Below, piece by piece: positions 9,060 to 17,523 of a stretch of DNA of 64,000 nt. A program made the translations under genes and the position numbers. Numbering within the stretch: the first letter of the stretch is position 1; each line of letters opens with the position of its first letter. Below the pieces are notes generated by a model that had not been told where the DNA came from, made no database searches, and saw nothing but the letters and a program-made list of their open reading frames with translations. The DNA lies in NCBI GenBank assembly GCA_046051225.1, contig JBJOOR010000001.1:315126-379125 (forward strand), read 5' to 3'. This stretch comes from CAIODY01 sp046051225 (GTDB lineage Bacteria; Bacteroidota; Bacteroidia; Chitinophagales; CAIODY01).

Positions 9060-10115
9060 GTGACAATACATAATTACATTTGCAATGTGCAAATAAACAT
9101 TACAGATACACTTAATCTTGTTTCAAAACTTTCAGTTCGTAGAATAGTTAATGCTTTTAAAGTATTGAGCAGTTTTTACTTTTCAAAATATTCAGGCAAA
9201 GCTGTGCAATGGGGAATGCCGATTACGATTTCGTTTGAACCAACCACCAGTTGCAATTTGCGATGCCCCGAATGTCCGAGCGGCTTACGAGCATTCACCC
9301 GACCAACAGGCATGTTGCAAAAAGATTTTTTCAAAACAACGATTGATGATTTGCACAAGGAATTATTATACTTGATTTTTTATTTTCAAGGCGAACCCTA
9401 TTTGAATCCCGATTTTTTAGAAATGGTAAAATATGTCAGCGATAAAAAAATCTACACCGCCACATCTACCAATGCACATTATTTAACGGATGAAAACGCC
9501 AAACGCACTGTTGAAAGCGGTTTAGATAGATTAATCATTTCATTGGATGGTACAACGCAAGATGTGTACGAGCAATATCGTGTGGGTGGAAATTTGGAAA
9601 AAGTTTTAGCTGGCGCAAAAAATATTGTGAAATGGAAGAAGGAATTGAAGAGCAAAACACCTTATATCTTCTTTCAATTTTTAGTTGTAAAACCCAACGA
9701 ACATCAAATTGAAGAAGTGAAAAAATTAGCTGCCGAAATTGGCGTTGATGATGTGAAATTTAAAACAGCGCAGATTTATGATTTTGAAAATGGCAATCCT
9801 TTAATTCCAACTATCGATAAATATTCGCGTTATGCTTTGCAAAATGATGGTACTTATAAAATTAAAAATAAATTAGCCAATCATTGCTGGAAACTGCAAC
9901 ACAGCTGCGTTATCAGTTGGGATGGATTGGTGGTGCCTTGTTGTTTTGATAAAGATGCCACCCATCATTTGGGGGATTTAAAAAACAAAAGTTTTAAAGA
10001 AATTTGGCACAACGAAGCGTATAAAAATTTCAGAAAGCAAATTTCCATTTCCCGAAAAAATATCGACATCTGTTCCAATTGCAGCGATGGAACGAAAGTT
10101 TGGGGCGATGATTGA
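9060..10115 (+). CDS. Radical SAM/SPASM-domain protein
   Basis: The radical SAM cluster motif is CNLRCPEC at about residues 66-73, followed by EP-type SAM-binding segments (FYFQGEPYLNPD). A C-terminal SPASM region carries the auxiliary cysteines: CWKLQHSC, CC in VVPCCFD, and CSNCSDG at the end. SPASM enzymes modify peptides, sugars or other molecules; the neighbouring glycosyltransferases suggest cell-surface chemistry, which is inference. The start is uncertain: a GTG at 9060 gives 351 residues, another GTG at 9087 is possible, and no ATG lies before residue 53. Its last 139 bases recur downstream at 10431-10569. Confidence 0.88.
   Translation: MTIHNYICNVQINITDTLNLVSKLSVRRIVNAFKVLSSFYFSKYSGKAVQWGMPITISFEPTTSCNLRCPECPSGLRAFTRPTGMLQKDFFKTTIDDLHKELLYLIFYFQGEPYLNPDFLEMVKYVSDKKIYTATSTNAHYLTDENAKRTVESGLDRLIISLDGTTQDVYEQYRVGGNLEKVLAGAKNIVKWKKELKSKTPYIFFQFLVVKPNEHQIEEVKKLAAEIGVDDVKFKTAQIYDFENGNPLIPTIDKYSRYALQNDGTYKIKNKLANHCWKLQHSCVISWDGLVVPCCFDKDATHHLGDLKNKSFKEIWHNEAYKNFRKQISISRKNIDICSNCSDGTKVWGDD
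9975..10113 (+). repeat. 139-bp direct repeat, copy 1 (3' end of the radical SAM gene)
   Basis: The last 46 codons of the radical SAM gene form copy 1 of a direct repeat whose second copy is at 10431-10569. By eye, 134 of 139 positions are identical. The five differences are all G/A transitions and all fall at third codon positions without changing the protein. Confidence 0.95.
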
Positions 10116-10202
10116 AAATAGTATTTGGTTTTTAGTTTTCAAAAAAAGATTTAATTTTATAAAAAAAAGTGTATGCAAATTCAACAAGGAGGCTTATCAA
10201 AT

Positions 10203-10397
10203 ATGCAAATGGAATTGGTGAAAATGTTTAATTACAATTTGCCCGAAACTGAACTACAAGAAATAAAACAATTGTTGGTTCAGTATTTTGCTAAAAAAGT
10301 TTCAGACGATATGGATGCTGAATGGCAACGCCAAAATTGGACAGATGAAACCATGAATGTCTTTTTGAACGAACATTTACGAACAAAATATGAATAA
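10203..10397 (+). CDS. Orphan antitoxin-like small protein (partner of a destroyed PIN toxin)
   Basis: This small protein has 64 residues if it starts at the ATG at 10203, or 74 from the ATG at 10173. I prefer 10203 because AAGGAGG at 10186-10192 sits 10 bases upstream of it, an exact Shine-Dalgarno sequence that is unusual in this lineage. The protein is charged and helical with no known motif. The antitoxin assignment rests on context: it overlaps by 8 bases the start of a reading frame that opens like a PIN-domain toxin, the usual order and coupling of antitoxin-toxin pairs. The toxin is cut off after 15 codons, so this would be an antitoxin without a target. The role is inferred. Confidence 0.6.
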   Translation: MQMELVKMFNYNLPETELQEIKQLLVQYFAKKVSDDMDAEWQRQNWTDETMNVFLNEHLRTKYE

Positions 10398-10437
10398 GCC
10401 AAAAGTGGTTATAGATACTAATGTGTTGCTGATTTGA
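10390..10437 (+). pseudogene. PIN-domain toxin remnant, 15 codons
   Basis: The frame opens MNKPKVVIDTNVLLI and then stops. VVIDTNVLL is the first beta strand and first catalytic aspartate of a PIN-domain ribonuclease, the toxin class of VapBC-like systems, which normally run to about 130-140 residues. The sequence switches at 10431 to a copy of the radical SAM gene's 3' end, and the stop codon lies just inside that copy. The rest of the toxin is missing from the window. This is a deletion remnant and cannot be active. Confidence 0.85.
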
Positions 10438-10569
10438 AAAACAAAAGTTTTAAAGAAATTTGGCACAACGAAGCATATAAAAATTTCAGAAAACAAATTT
10501 CCATTTCCCGAAAAAATATCGACATCTGTTCCAATTGCAGCGATGGAACAAAGGTTTGGGGCGATGATT
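10431..10569 (+). repeat. 139-bp direct repeat, copy 2 (fragment of a radical SAM gene)
   Basis: This copy encodes, without an upstream start, the same 46 C-terminal residues as the intact gene upstream, including the SPASM cysteines CSNCSDG, and ends in its own stop codon (TAA at 10570-10572 instead of TGA). It joins directly to the broken PIN toxin on its left. Because all five differences from copy 1 are synonymous, it looks like the tail of a second working radical SAM gene whose front was deleted, rather than a decaying duplicate. Confidence 0.9.
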
Positions 10570-10601
10570 AAACATTTCATCAAAAACAAAATCGAACAGC
10601 G

Positions 10602-11312
10602 ATGAAAAAATATTTACTGATTTCTCTCTTGATTATTTCAAATATTGCTTTATCAAAAAGCTATTCAAATGATTCTGTTTATTACAAACATTCATTTACT
10701 ATCAAACCAATTCCTTTAATTGTAATGGAATTAAGAGCAACTTATTGTTATCGGATAGACCCTAAGAATGCAATTGAATTAAACTTTGCTGTTCCAGTTT
10801 CTTACATGGATAAATATTCAAAACAACAAATACCACTATCATTTCAGTGGAATGATGGTTGGGTTGAGCCATTTACTTTACCTACAACTATTGGAGTTAA
10901 ATATTGCATGATTAAGAACAATAAGAATGGCTATTCACAATTCGGTTTTGGATTTAACTATAAACAAATCAAAAATGCAATAATGAGTTTTGGTGGCGGT
11001 GATGCTGGGGGTTTTGATATTTTATATTCTCAAAAAAGAAAAGAGTTTATTTCTGATTATACTTACAATATTGAGAAAAGATTTTTCTCGAATTTATCCA
11101 TTAAATTCTTTGTCGGTGGCGGATTAAGATTAGGCTATAACAACACCACAAAGGAAATCAATAGTTTTGGACGCTTAATAATACCAAGAGAAGGATACAT
11201 TTATTTTGCAAACACCCATGATGCAATCCATAATGAAAATGGTTTTGCTATTTTACCTTCAATTTATCTCGGAGTAAATTTATCATTCAACTTTTGCAAA
11301 AGAAAAAAATGA
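10602..11312 (+). CDS. Putative outer-membrane beta-barrel protein
   Basis: A 236-residue exported protein with a signal peptide (about residues 1-20, LISLLIISNIALS). The mature part alternates hydrophobic and polar residues in strand-like stretches with many aromatic girdle residues. It ends in a strand, IYLGVNLSFNF, followed by a short basic tail. This pattern suggests a small outer-membrane barrel; no specific family is recognised. Its stop overlaps the next gene's ATG by 4 bases (ATGA), so it is translationally coupled to the glycosyltransferase and probably part of the same surface-glycan cluster. Confidence 0.6.
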   Translation: MKKYLLISLLIISNIALSKSYSNDSVYYKHSFTIKPIPLIVMELRATYCYRIDPKNAIELNFAVPVSYMDKYSKQQIPLSFQWNDGWVEPFTLPTTIGVKYCMIKNNKNGYSQFGFGFNYKQIKNAIMSFGGGDAGGFDILYSQKRKEFISDYTYNIEKRFFSNLSIKFFVGGGLRLGYNNTTKEINSFGRLIIPREGYIYFANTHDAIHNENGFAILPSIYLGVNLSFNFCKRKK

Positions 11313-12292
11313 GTCCAACTCTTTCCATTATCATCCCCAACTTCAACGGCAAACATTTGTTAGAAAAAAATCTACCAAGTGTATTAGCTGCTGCAAAGCA
11401 ATGTGGGTGGGTATTTGAAATAATTGTAGCTGATGATGCTTCACCCGATGATTCCGTCTTGTTTCTCAAAAAAAATTATGCTGAAATTACATTAGTAGAA
11501 AATAAAATCAATGGTGGCTTTTCGAAAAATATCAACAGCGGAATTAAAATGGCAAAACACGATTGGGTTTTTGCATTGAACACTGACATTAGTTTGGATG
11601 AAAATTATTTCAATCCATTAGCAAAATATTTAGCTGATGAAAATTGTTTTGGTGTGATGGGAAGTATTTATGATGAGCAAACCAAACAATTGATTGATGC
11701 TGCTAAATATCCTGCCACAAAGGGCTTGCAAGTGGTTGGTACGAAAAATTATAAATCACAAATTGAAAATTCAAGTGCAAAGTTGCCAACATTTTTTCTC
11801 TCGGGAGCCAATGCTTTGATAAACAGAAATAAATTGTTGCTGTTGGAAGGGTATGATGAAATTTATTCGCCTTTTTATCAGGAAGATTTTGATTTGGGAA
11901 TCAAAGCCTGGCGCATGGGTTGGAGTTGTTATTACGAACCTGGTGCAAAATGTTTTCATGCAACATCATCAACCATTGAATCAAATTTTAAAAAGAAAAA
12001 AGTAGCAATCATTTCTTTACGAAATAAAATGATTTTGCACTATATACATTTGCCAATGTATTTATTAATGCCTTGGAGTGCTTTATTATGGCTTAATTTA
12101 CTCATTCGATGGGTTTGGGCTGATTTTGGTTTTTATGATGCTTTTGGGCAATATTTGTCCATGCTTCAACAAATTGCACAACGCAGAATTTCGTTTAATA
12201 AATTATTAAAGCAACAAAATGGTTCGCTTAATTTGCCAAGTGTGATTCAAAAAATAAAAAAAGAAATCCCTGCTAACATTGAAAAATTTTAG
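11309..12292 (+). CDS. Family 2 glycosyltransferase
   Basis: A 327-residue GT-A fold enzyme. It opens LSIIIPNFNG, has the nucleotide-binding ADDASPDDS segment near residue 46, an NGGFSKNINSGI motif, and LNTDISLDE as the DxD-like metal site near residues 96-104. A QEDFDLGIKAWRMGW motif (about 195-210) is the catalytic acidic region seen in rhamnosyl- and similar transferases. C-terminal hydrophobic stretches (about 250-275) may anchor it to the membrane. The ATG at 11309 overlaps the stop of the barrel gene. The donor and acceptor are unknown; the GT9 gene follows at once. Confidence 0.88.
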   Translation: MSPTLSIIIPNFNGKHLLEKNLPSVLAAAKQCGWVFEIIVADDASPDDSVLFLKKNYAEITLVENKINGGFSKNINSGIKMAKHDWVFALNTDISLDENYFNPLAKYLADENCFGVMGSIYDEQTKQLIDAAKYPATKGLQVVGTKNYKSQIENSSAKLPTFFLSGANALINRNKLLLLEGYDEIYSPFYQEDFDLGIKAWRMGWSCYYEPGAKCFHATSSTIESNFKKKKVAIISLRNKMILHYIHLPMYLLMPWSALLWLNLLIRWVWADFGFYDAFGQYLSMLQQIAQRRISFNKLLKQQNGSLNLPSVIQKIKKEIPANIEKF

Positions 12293-13321
12293 TTGAAAAA
12301 CAATATTCAACATATCATCATTTCTCGTACTGATGCCATTGGCGATGTGGTTCTGACTCTGCCATTGTGTGGTGTTTTGAAAAATGAGCATCCGAATTTA
12401 AAAATCACATTTCTCGGAAATACTTATACCAAACCAGTTGTAGAGCTTTCAAAAAATGTAGATGCATTTTTGAATTGGGATGATGTAAAAAATAAATCGG
12501 CAAAAGAACAAGCTGATTTTTTAAAAGAAGTCAAGGCTGATTGCATTCTGCATGTTTTTCCAAGAAAAGAAATTGCAAATGCAGCGAAGTCGGCAAAAAT
12601 AAAATTGCGTATTGGTACAAGAAGCAGATTGTTTCATTGGTTTACTTGTAACCAATTAGTATCGTTGCATCGGAAAAATTCTGATTTACACGAAGCGCAG
12701 TTGAATATTTTATTGGCGAAAAACATTTTACAAAATACCAATTTTGAAGTTGAAAATTTAGAGCAATTCTATAATTGTAAACAGACTGAAATGTATAATC
12801 ATTCAGTATTTCAACTGATTGACAAAAATAAATTCAATTTAATTTTACATCCAAAATCGAAAGGAAGTGCTCGTGAGTGGTCTTTGGATAAGTATTTGCA
12901 GTTGATTGAAAAATTACCTGCCTCTAAATTTAATATTTTTATTACAGGTAATGATGCTGAAAAATTGTTGTTGAATGATTGGTTGAAAAAGTTGCCTAAT
13001 CATGTACATGATATAACTGGGAAATTTACTTTGCCCCAATTTATTTCTTTTATCAATGCATGTGATGGATTGATTGCCGCCAGCACAGGTCCGCTACACA
13101 TCGCATCAATGCTGGGCAAACGAGCTATTGGTTTGTATGCGCCTATGCGACCAATTTTTCCGATGCGTTGGAAGCCAATTGGCAAGCAAGCTGATTATTT
13201 GGTTATGGAAAAAGAAAATTGTTTTGATTGCAAACACAAGCCTTCGAAATGTAGTTGTATTCAACAAATTGAAGTGGATGAAGTAAAAAATAAATTGATG
13301 GATACTTTAGAAAATAATTAA
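12293..13321 (+). CDS. Family 9 glycosyltransferase (heptosyltransferase-like)
   Basis: The protein has 342 residues and starts at a TTG immediately after the previous stop codon. The opening IISRTDAIGDVVLTLP is the classic GT9 N-terminus with its catalytic Asp. The C-terminal nucleotide-sugar region shows LILHPKSKGSAREW and GLIAASTGPLHIASMLGKRAIGLYAP, also diagnostic. GT9 enzymes add heptose or related sugars to lipopolysaccharide core on the cytoplasmic face of the inner membrane. With the GT2 gene it forms a tight pair. It ends 4 bases inside the convergent symporter gene. Confidence 0.9.
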   Translation: MKNNIQHIIISRTDAIGDVVLTLPLCGVLKNEHPNLKITFLGNTYTKPVVELSKNVDAFLNWDDVKNKSAKEQADFLKEVKADCILHVFPRKEIANAAKSAKIKLRIGTRSRLFHWFTCNQLVSLHRKNSDLHEAQLNILLAKNILQNTNFEVENLEQFYNCKQTEMYNHSVFQLIDKNKFNLILHPKSKGSAREWSLDKYLQLIEKLPASKFNIFITGNDAEKLLLNDWLKKLPNHVHDITGKFTLPQFISFINACDGLIAASTGPLHIASMLGKRAIGLYAPMRPIFPMRWKPIGKQADYLVMEKENCFDCKHKPSKCSCIQQIEVDEVKNKLMDTLENN

Positions 13322-14778
13322 ATAATCTCTTTTTTTGAAATAAACAACAAGCCTATATAAGTTGCTAAACCGTTGATGATTAACAATTCCATTCCTAATT
13401 TGTAGCCATGCAAAATATCGCAATTTATATTTAATTGATTTAAGCAATAGCATAGCAAGGGCGCTGCAATACAAACTATCCACGAATATTTATCTTCAAT
13501 TTTTCGTTTTGATAATAAACCAAAAGCATACAATCCTAATAGTGGTCCATATGTGTACGATGCAATTAATAGCAACAAATCAATTATTGATTTTTCATTA
13601 ATGATTTTGAAAATAATGATGCAAAGCAAAAATGCTGCAACTACGCCTAATTGAACACGTTTACGGATTTTCTTTTTTTCATCATCGTTTAATTTTTCGT
13701 TTTTATTGATGCCTAATACATCAACACAAATAGAAGTAGTAAGCGCTGTAATAGCACCATCGGCGCTTGGAAACAATGCACTTATCAAACCAATAATAAA
13801 CAATAATGCAACCACAGGTGGTAAATAATGCAAGGCAATAATTGGAAACAATTCATCAGCCGATGTGGGTTTAATAATGTGATTGGCATCAACATATAAA
13901 TACAATAAACCGCCTAAAACCAAAAACACAAAATTTACCAACAACAAAATAAAGCTAAACGAAATCATGTTTTTTTGTGCATCACCTAATGTTTTGCAGC
14001 TGATATTTTTTTGCATCATTTCTTGGTCAAGCCCTGTCATGGCAATGGTTACGAAAGCACCACCAATAATTTGCTTCAGAAAAAATACTGGCGAATGGTA
14101 ATCGATTTCCCAAATTTTATTGTAACCTTTTGCCGAAAAATTTTGCCACATGATTTCAATATTTAATCCTAAATTATTTTTGATAAACCATACACAAACG
14201 CCTAAAGCCAACAACATAAAAGTGGTTTGTAGCATATCTGTCCATACAATTGTTTTTACACCGCCTTTAAAAGTGTATAGCCAAATCATCACTAAAATAA
14301 TTAAAGTAGTAACAGGAAATGGAACATGCCATGCATCTAAAATAAAAAGTTGTAAAACATTTATTACCAAATACATTCTAATAGTAGCGCCCATTGTACG
14401 ACTTACAATAAAAAAAAGCGAACCCGTTTTGTAAGTTGTATTACCAAAGCGTTGCAATAAATAATGATAAATAGAGGTGAGTTGTAGTCGATAATATAAA
14501 GGCAATAGCACAAAAGCTACGGCATAATATCCAATGAAATAGCCTACTACGATGCCAAAATAAACAAAATGTTTGCTTTCAACAGCGCCTGGCACACTCA
14601 TAAAAGTTACACCACTTAATGATGTACCTATCATACCATAAGCCACCACCAACCAATTACTTTGCCTACCGCCAACAAAAAATGAATGCTCTGTAGCACC
14701 ACGAGATGTGTACCAAGCCACGGCATATAAACCAACAAAATAAATTAGTATGCAAATTAAAAATATAAGGGGCGACAT
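13318..14778 (-). CDS. Sodium:solute symporter (SSS family)
   Basis: A 486-residue inner-membrane protein with about 13 hydrophobic helices. The signature begins VAYGMIGTSLSGVTFMSVPGAV near residue 45, matching the Na+-binding first helix of SSS transporters. The SALFPSADGAITALTT segment near residue 335 matches the family's helix 8 sodium site. Substrates in this family include sugars, amino acids and sialic acid; nothing here tells which. Its ATG directly abuts the stop codon of the DUF5615 toxin gene, so the symporter may be read from the toxin-antitoxin promoter. Confidence 0.92.
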   Translation of the reverse strand: MSPLIFLICILIYFVGLYAVAWYTSRGATEHSFFVGGRQSNWLVVAYGMIGTSLSGVTFMSVPGAVESKHFVYFGIVVGYFIGYYAVAFVLLPLYYRLQLTSIYHYLLQRFGNTTYKTGSLFFIVSRTMGATIRMYLVINVLQLFILDAWHVPFPVTTLIILVMIWLYTFKGGVKTIVWTDMLQTTFMLLALGVCVWFIKNNLGLNIEIMWQNFSAKGYNKIWEIDYHSPVFFLKQIIGGAFVTIAMTGLDQEMMQKNISCKTLGDAQKNMISFSFILLLVNFVFLVLGGLLYLYVDANHIIKPTSADELFPIIALHYLPPVVALLFIIGLISALFPSADGAITALTTSICVDVLGINKNEKLNDDEKKKIRKRVQLGVVAAFLLCIIIFKIINEKSIIDLLLLIASYTYGPLLGLYAFGLLSKRKIEDKYSWIVCIAAPLLCYCLNQLNINCDILHGYKLGMELLIINGLATYIGLLFISKKEII

Positions 14779-15105
14779 TTATTTTTCTATTAAATAAGCT
14801 TGCTTAGGCTCAAATGTTTTGATTTGATTTTCGAAGGGTAAAATGAATTGATTTAATTCTTCAACTTTGCTTGAAAGAGAATTTAAAACCACCACAATAA
14901 TATTGTAACTATTTAGATTTTGTTGAAACATAAGGTTTTTATCTATAGTAACAATAATCTCAAAACCATTATCAATGCAAAGTTTCATTAAACTTCCATT
15001 TTTCATTCCCCTCCAATTCATTTCATTTACTGTAAATATTTGGTGGGTTGAATTGAAATGTTTTTTTAGCTTTTTGGTAATGCATTCATCAAGCAATATC
15101 TTCAT
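14779..15105 (-). CDS. DUF5615 PIN-like toxin
   Basis: This 108-residue protein begins MKILLDECI and has IIVTIDKNL near residue 50, the two acidic sites of the DUF5615 PIN-like fold. Members pair with DUF433 proteins as putative toxin-antitoxin modules, the toxin acting as a ribonuclease. Here the DUF433 gene lies immediately upstream and overlaps it by 17 bases, the expected order and coupling. Unlike the PIN gene at 10390, this one looks complete. The nuclease activity is inferred from family. Confidence 0.82.
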   Translation of the reverse strand: MKILLDECITKKLKKHFNSTHQIFTVNEMNWRGMKNGSLMKLCIDNGFEIIVTIDKNLMFQQNLNSYNIIVVVLNSLSSKVEELNQFILPFENQIKTFEPKQAYLIEK

Positions 15106-15322
15106 ATAAAATTTGAGTTGATGAATTAACTAATTGATTTGAAATTTCTAAAATTTTTACTACTTGTTTTTTTTCAACTCCTTCAAAGTCTTCTAAAAAT
15201 GTTTCAATTGTTTCACCAGTTTCTAAATAGTCGAATAAGTTTTTAATGGGAACTCTTGTTCCAAAAAAAACTGGCGTTCCGCCTAAAATTTCTTTATCAA
15301 TATGTATTATTTTGTTATCCAT
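15089..15322 (-). CDS. DUF433 antitoxin
   Basis: A 77-residue protein with the DUF433 signature ILGGTPVFFGTRVPIKNLFDYL at about residues 12-33, followed by the acidic helix ETFLEDFEGVEKKQVV. The fold is a winged-helix-like DNA-binding domain, so it may both neutralise the DUF5615 protein and repress its own promoter. It is the first gene of the unit and overlaps the toxin gene. The assignment to family is firm; the antitoxin role is inferred from the pairing. Confidence 0.85.
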   Translation of the reverse strand: MDNKIIHIDKEILGGTPVFFGTRVPIKNLFDYLETGETIETFLEDFEGVEKKQVVKILEISNQLVNSSTQILYEDIA

Positions 15323-15360
15323 AACATTTCAAAATTTATTCAAAGTTAAATAAAATAATA

Positions 15361-16785
15361 TCAACTCACTTTTGTAATCTTAACCATATTGGTTGGCAAC
15401 TCGGCTTCAATAGGCATCGAGCCTGTATTGATTACCACATCGCCCGATTGAATTAATTTTCTGCCTTTTAAAATCAAATGTGTGCCTTTAATCATTTCGT
15501 CAATGGTATCCATATTCGGAAAATAAAATGTGCGGCTTACACCCCAACTCAAACTTAATTGATTCACTAATTCAATTCTGTCTGTAAAAACATAAATAGG
15601 GCAATGCGGTCTGAAACTGCTTACCATAAAGGCTGTGTAGCCGCTTCGTGTAGTGGCAACTAATGCATTAGCATCCACCTCTTTTGTCATTTGTGCAGCG
15701 TTATAGCATAATGCATCGCTTAAAAAAGTAGGCGAATGTTTTTGCGGAACAAGATTTCGGTTATACACCACTTCTTCACGTTCTACTTCAACAATTATTT
15801 TTTTCATCGTTTCAACAACCAACACAGGATGCATACCGCTGGCTGTTTCGCCGCTTAACATTACAGCATCTGCCCCTTCTAATACTGCATTCGCAACATC
15901 AGTAATATCGGCACGTGATGGCTTTGTGTTTTCCATCATGCTCTCCATCATTTGCGTAGCCATAATTACGGGCTTAGCTCTATGAATACATTTACGGATA
16001 ATTGTTTTTTGAATTAATGGAATTTGCTCAACAGGAAGTTCAACGCCTAAATCGCCACGGGCAACCATTACACCATCCGATAATATTATTATATCTCGTA
16101 AATGTTCAAGCGCTTCGGGCTTTTCTATTTTGGCAATTACTTTTATTAAGCTGTTTTTTTCGGCAATAATTTTTTTAATATCAAAGATATCCTTTGGCTG
16201 ACGAACAAATGAAAGCGCCACCCAATCCAATTTTTGTTCGATAATAAAATCTAAATCAATTAAATCTTTTTCAGTTAAACAAGGCAACGAAATTTTTGTA
16301 TTAGGTAAATTAATTCCTTTTTTACTCTTCAAAGTGCCGCCATTAGGGCATTCCAAACGCACTTCTTTTTTTGCATGGTCAATAGCAATTACTTTCAATT
16401 CTATTTTTCCATCATCTACTAATATTAATTGCCCTACTTCAACATCGTCATGCAAATTGGGATATGATACATAAATGCGTTGTGCATTGCCCACACATTT
16501 TTCATTTGTAAATAAAATTTGCTGACCTGGAATTAAGTGCAACTCATTGTTTTCCACTTCGCCAATACGAAGCTTAGGCCCTTGTAAATCGCCAAGTATA
16601 GCAGTTGTAAAGCCATACTCTTCATTCAGTCTGCGGATATGCGAAATTACTTCACCATGTTTTTCATGTGTGCCATGCGAAAAATTTAATCTGAAAACAT
16701 TTACACCTGTTTTCATTAATTCATACAGCATTTCGTACGAACTACACGAAGGCCCAACGGTAGCAACAATTTTAGTTTTATTCAT
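15361..16785 (-). CDS. pyk: Pyruvate kinase
   Basis: This is the final enzyme of glycolysis: it converts PEP and ADP to pyruvate and ATP in the cytoplasm. The 474 residues cover the whole enzyme. The N-terminus KIVATVGPSC, the NFSHGTHE substrate loop, the VIAKIEKPEAL segment with the catalytic Lys, and MVARGDLGVELP are all present, and the signature MLSGETASGMHP follows. The length matches the bacterial type. It stands alone between the toxin-antitoxin unit and the ABC efflux operon. Confidence 0.97.
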   Translation of the reverse strand: MNKTKIVATVGPSCSSYEMLYELMKTGVNVFRLNFSHGTHEKHGEVISHIRRLNEEYGFTTAILGDLQGPKLRIGEVENNELHLIPGQQILFTNEKCVGNAQRIYVSYPNLHDDVEVGQLILVDDGKIELKVIAIDHAKKEVRLECPNGGTLKSKKGINLPNTKISLPCLTEKDLIDLDFIIEQKLDWVALSFVRQPKDIFDIKKIIAEKNSLIKVIAKIEKPEALEHLRDIIILSDGVMVARGDLGVELPVEQIPLIQKTIIRKCIHRAKPVIMATQMMESMMENTKPSRADITDVANAVLEGADAVMLSGETASGMHPVLVVETMKKIIVEVEREEVVYNRNLVPQKHSPTFLSDALCYNAAQMTKEVDANALVATTRSGYTAFMVSSFRPHCPIYVFTDRIELVNQLSLSWGVSRTFYFPNMDTIDEMIKGTHLILKGRKLIQSGDVVINTGSMPIEAELPTNMVKITKVS

Positions 16786-16846
16786 AAGTAAGAAAAAAAA
16801 TGAACGGCAAAGATAAGCAGGATGATAGCAATTGGTACGTAAAGAA

Positions 16847-17521
16847 TTATTTAACTATCGTCCCATCGCTCATTTCAATAACCCTATCGCTATCGTTTGC
16901 AAAATCTGAATCATGTGTTACAGTAATAATTGTTTGATTGTTTTCTGCTATTAATCTTTTAAATATTTCAAATACTTTTCGACTGTTATTTTTATCCAAA
17001 TTTCCTGTTGGCTCATCGCACATAATTATGGTTGGATTATTAATTAATGCCCGAGCAATAGCAACACGTTGTTGTTGTCCGCCAGAAAGTTTTGCAGATG
17101 TTTTTAATGCATAATCTTGCATATCTACTAGTTTTAATTTTTCGATAGCATGATACTCTAATTCTTCTTTTGTGTATTTGTTTAATTTCATGGCTGGCAT
17201 CATCACATTTTTTAATACTGAAAATTCAGGTAATAAATAATGAAATTGAAACACAAATCCTAAATGCTCATTTCTGAATTTTGCTAATTCATTTTGGCTC
17301 AAACCATTTAATGCTTTATCTACCATTTCTAAACTACCTGTATAATCGGTATCCATGGTTGAAAGAACATACAGCAATGTTGATTTACCACAACCCGATT
17401 TGCCAATGATAGATAAAAATTCGCCTTTAGCAACAGCAAAGCTTACCCCTTTTAAAATCTGAACTTCAGGGTTTTCGGGAAACGATTTTATAATATTTTT
17501 AGCTATTAAAATGTTGCTCAT
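16847..17521 (-). CDS. ABC transporter ATP-binding protein (LolD/MacB type)
   Basis: A 224-residue ATPase with Walker A GKSGCGKST (about residues 37-45), signature LSGGQQQRVAIARAL (about 140-154), Walker B IIMCDEPTGNLD and the H-loop in TVTHDSDFA. This matches the MacB/LolD/FtsE subgroup that drives type VII ABC systems. It is the third gene of an operon reading adaptor, permease, ATPase on the minus strand, with 2 bases between it and the permease. It powers the efflux or mechanotransmission unit described next. Confidence 0.93.
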   Translation of the reverse strand: MSNILIAKNIIKSFPENPEVQILKGVSFAVAKGEFLSIIGKSGCGKSTLLYVLSTMDTDYTGSLEMVDKALNGLSQNELAKFRNEHLGFVFQFHYLLPEFSVLKNVMMPAMKLNKYTKEELEYHAIEKLKLVDMQDYALKTSAKLSGGQQQRVAIARALINNPTIIMCDEPTGNLDKNNSRKVFEIFKRLIAENNQTIITVTHDSDFANDSDRVIEMSDGTIVK

Positions 17522-17523
17522 AT

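Noticed and set aside
9978..10589. Two minus-strand frames sharing a long peptide segment
   Set aside because: They are antisense to the two copies of the 139-bp repeat; the shared peptide only reflects the DNA repeat.
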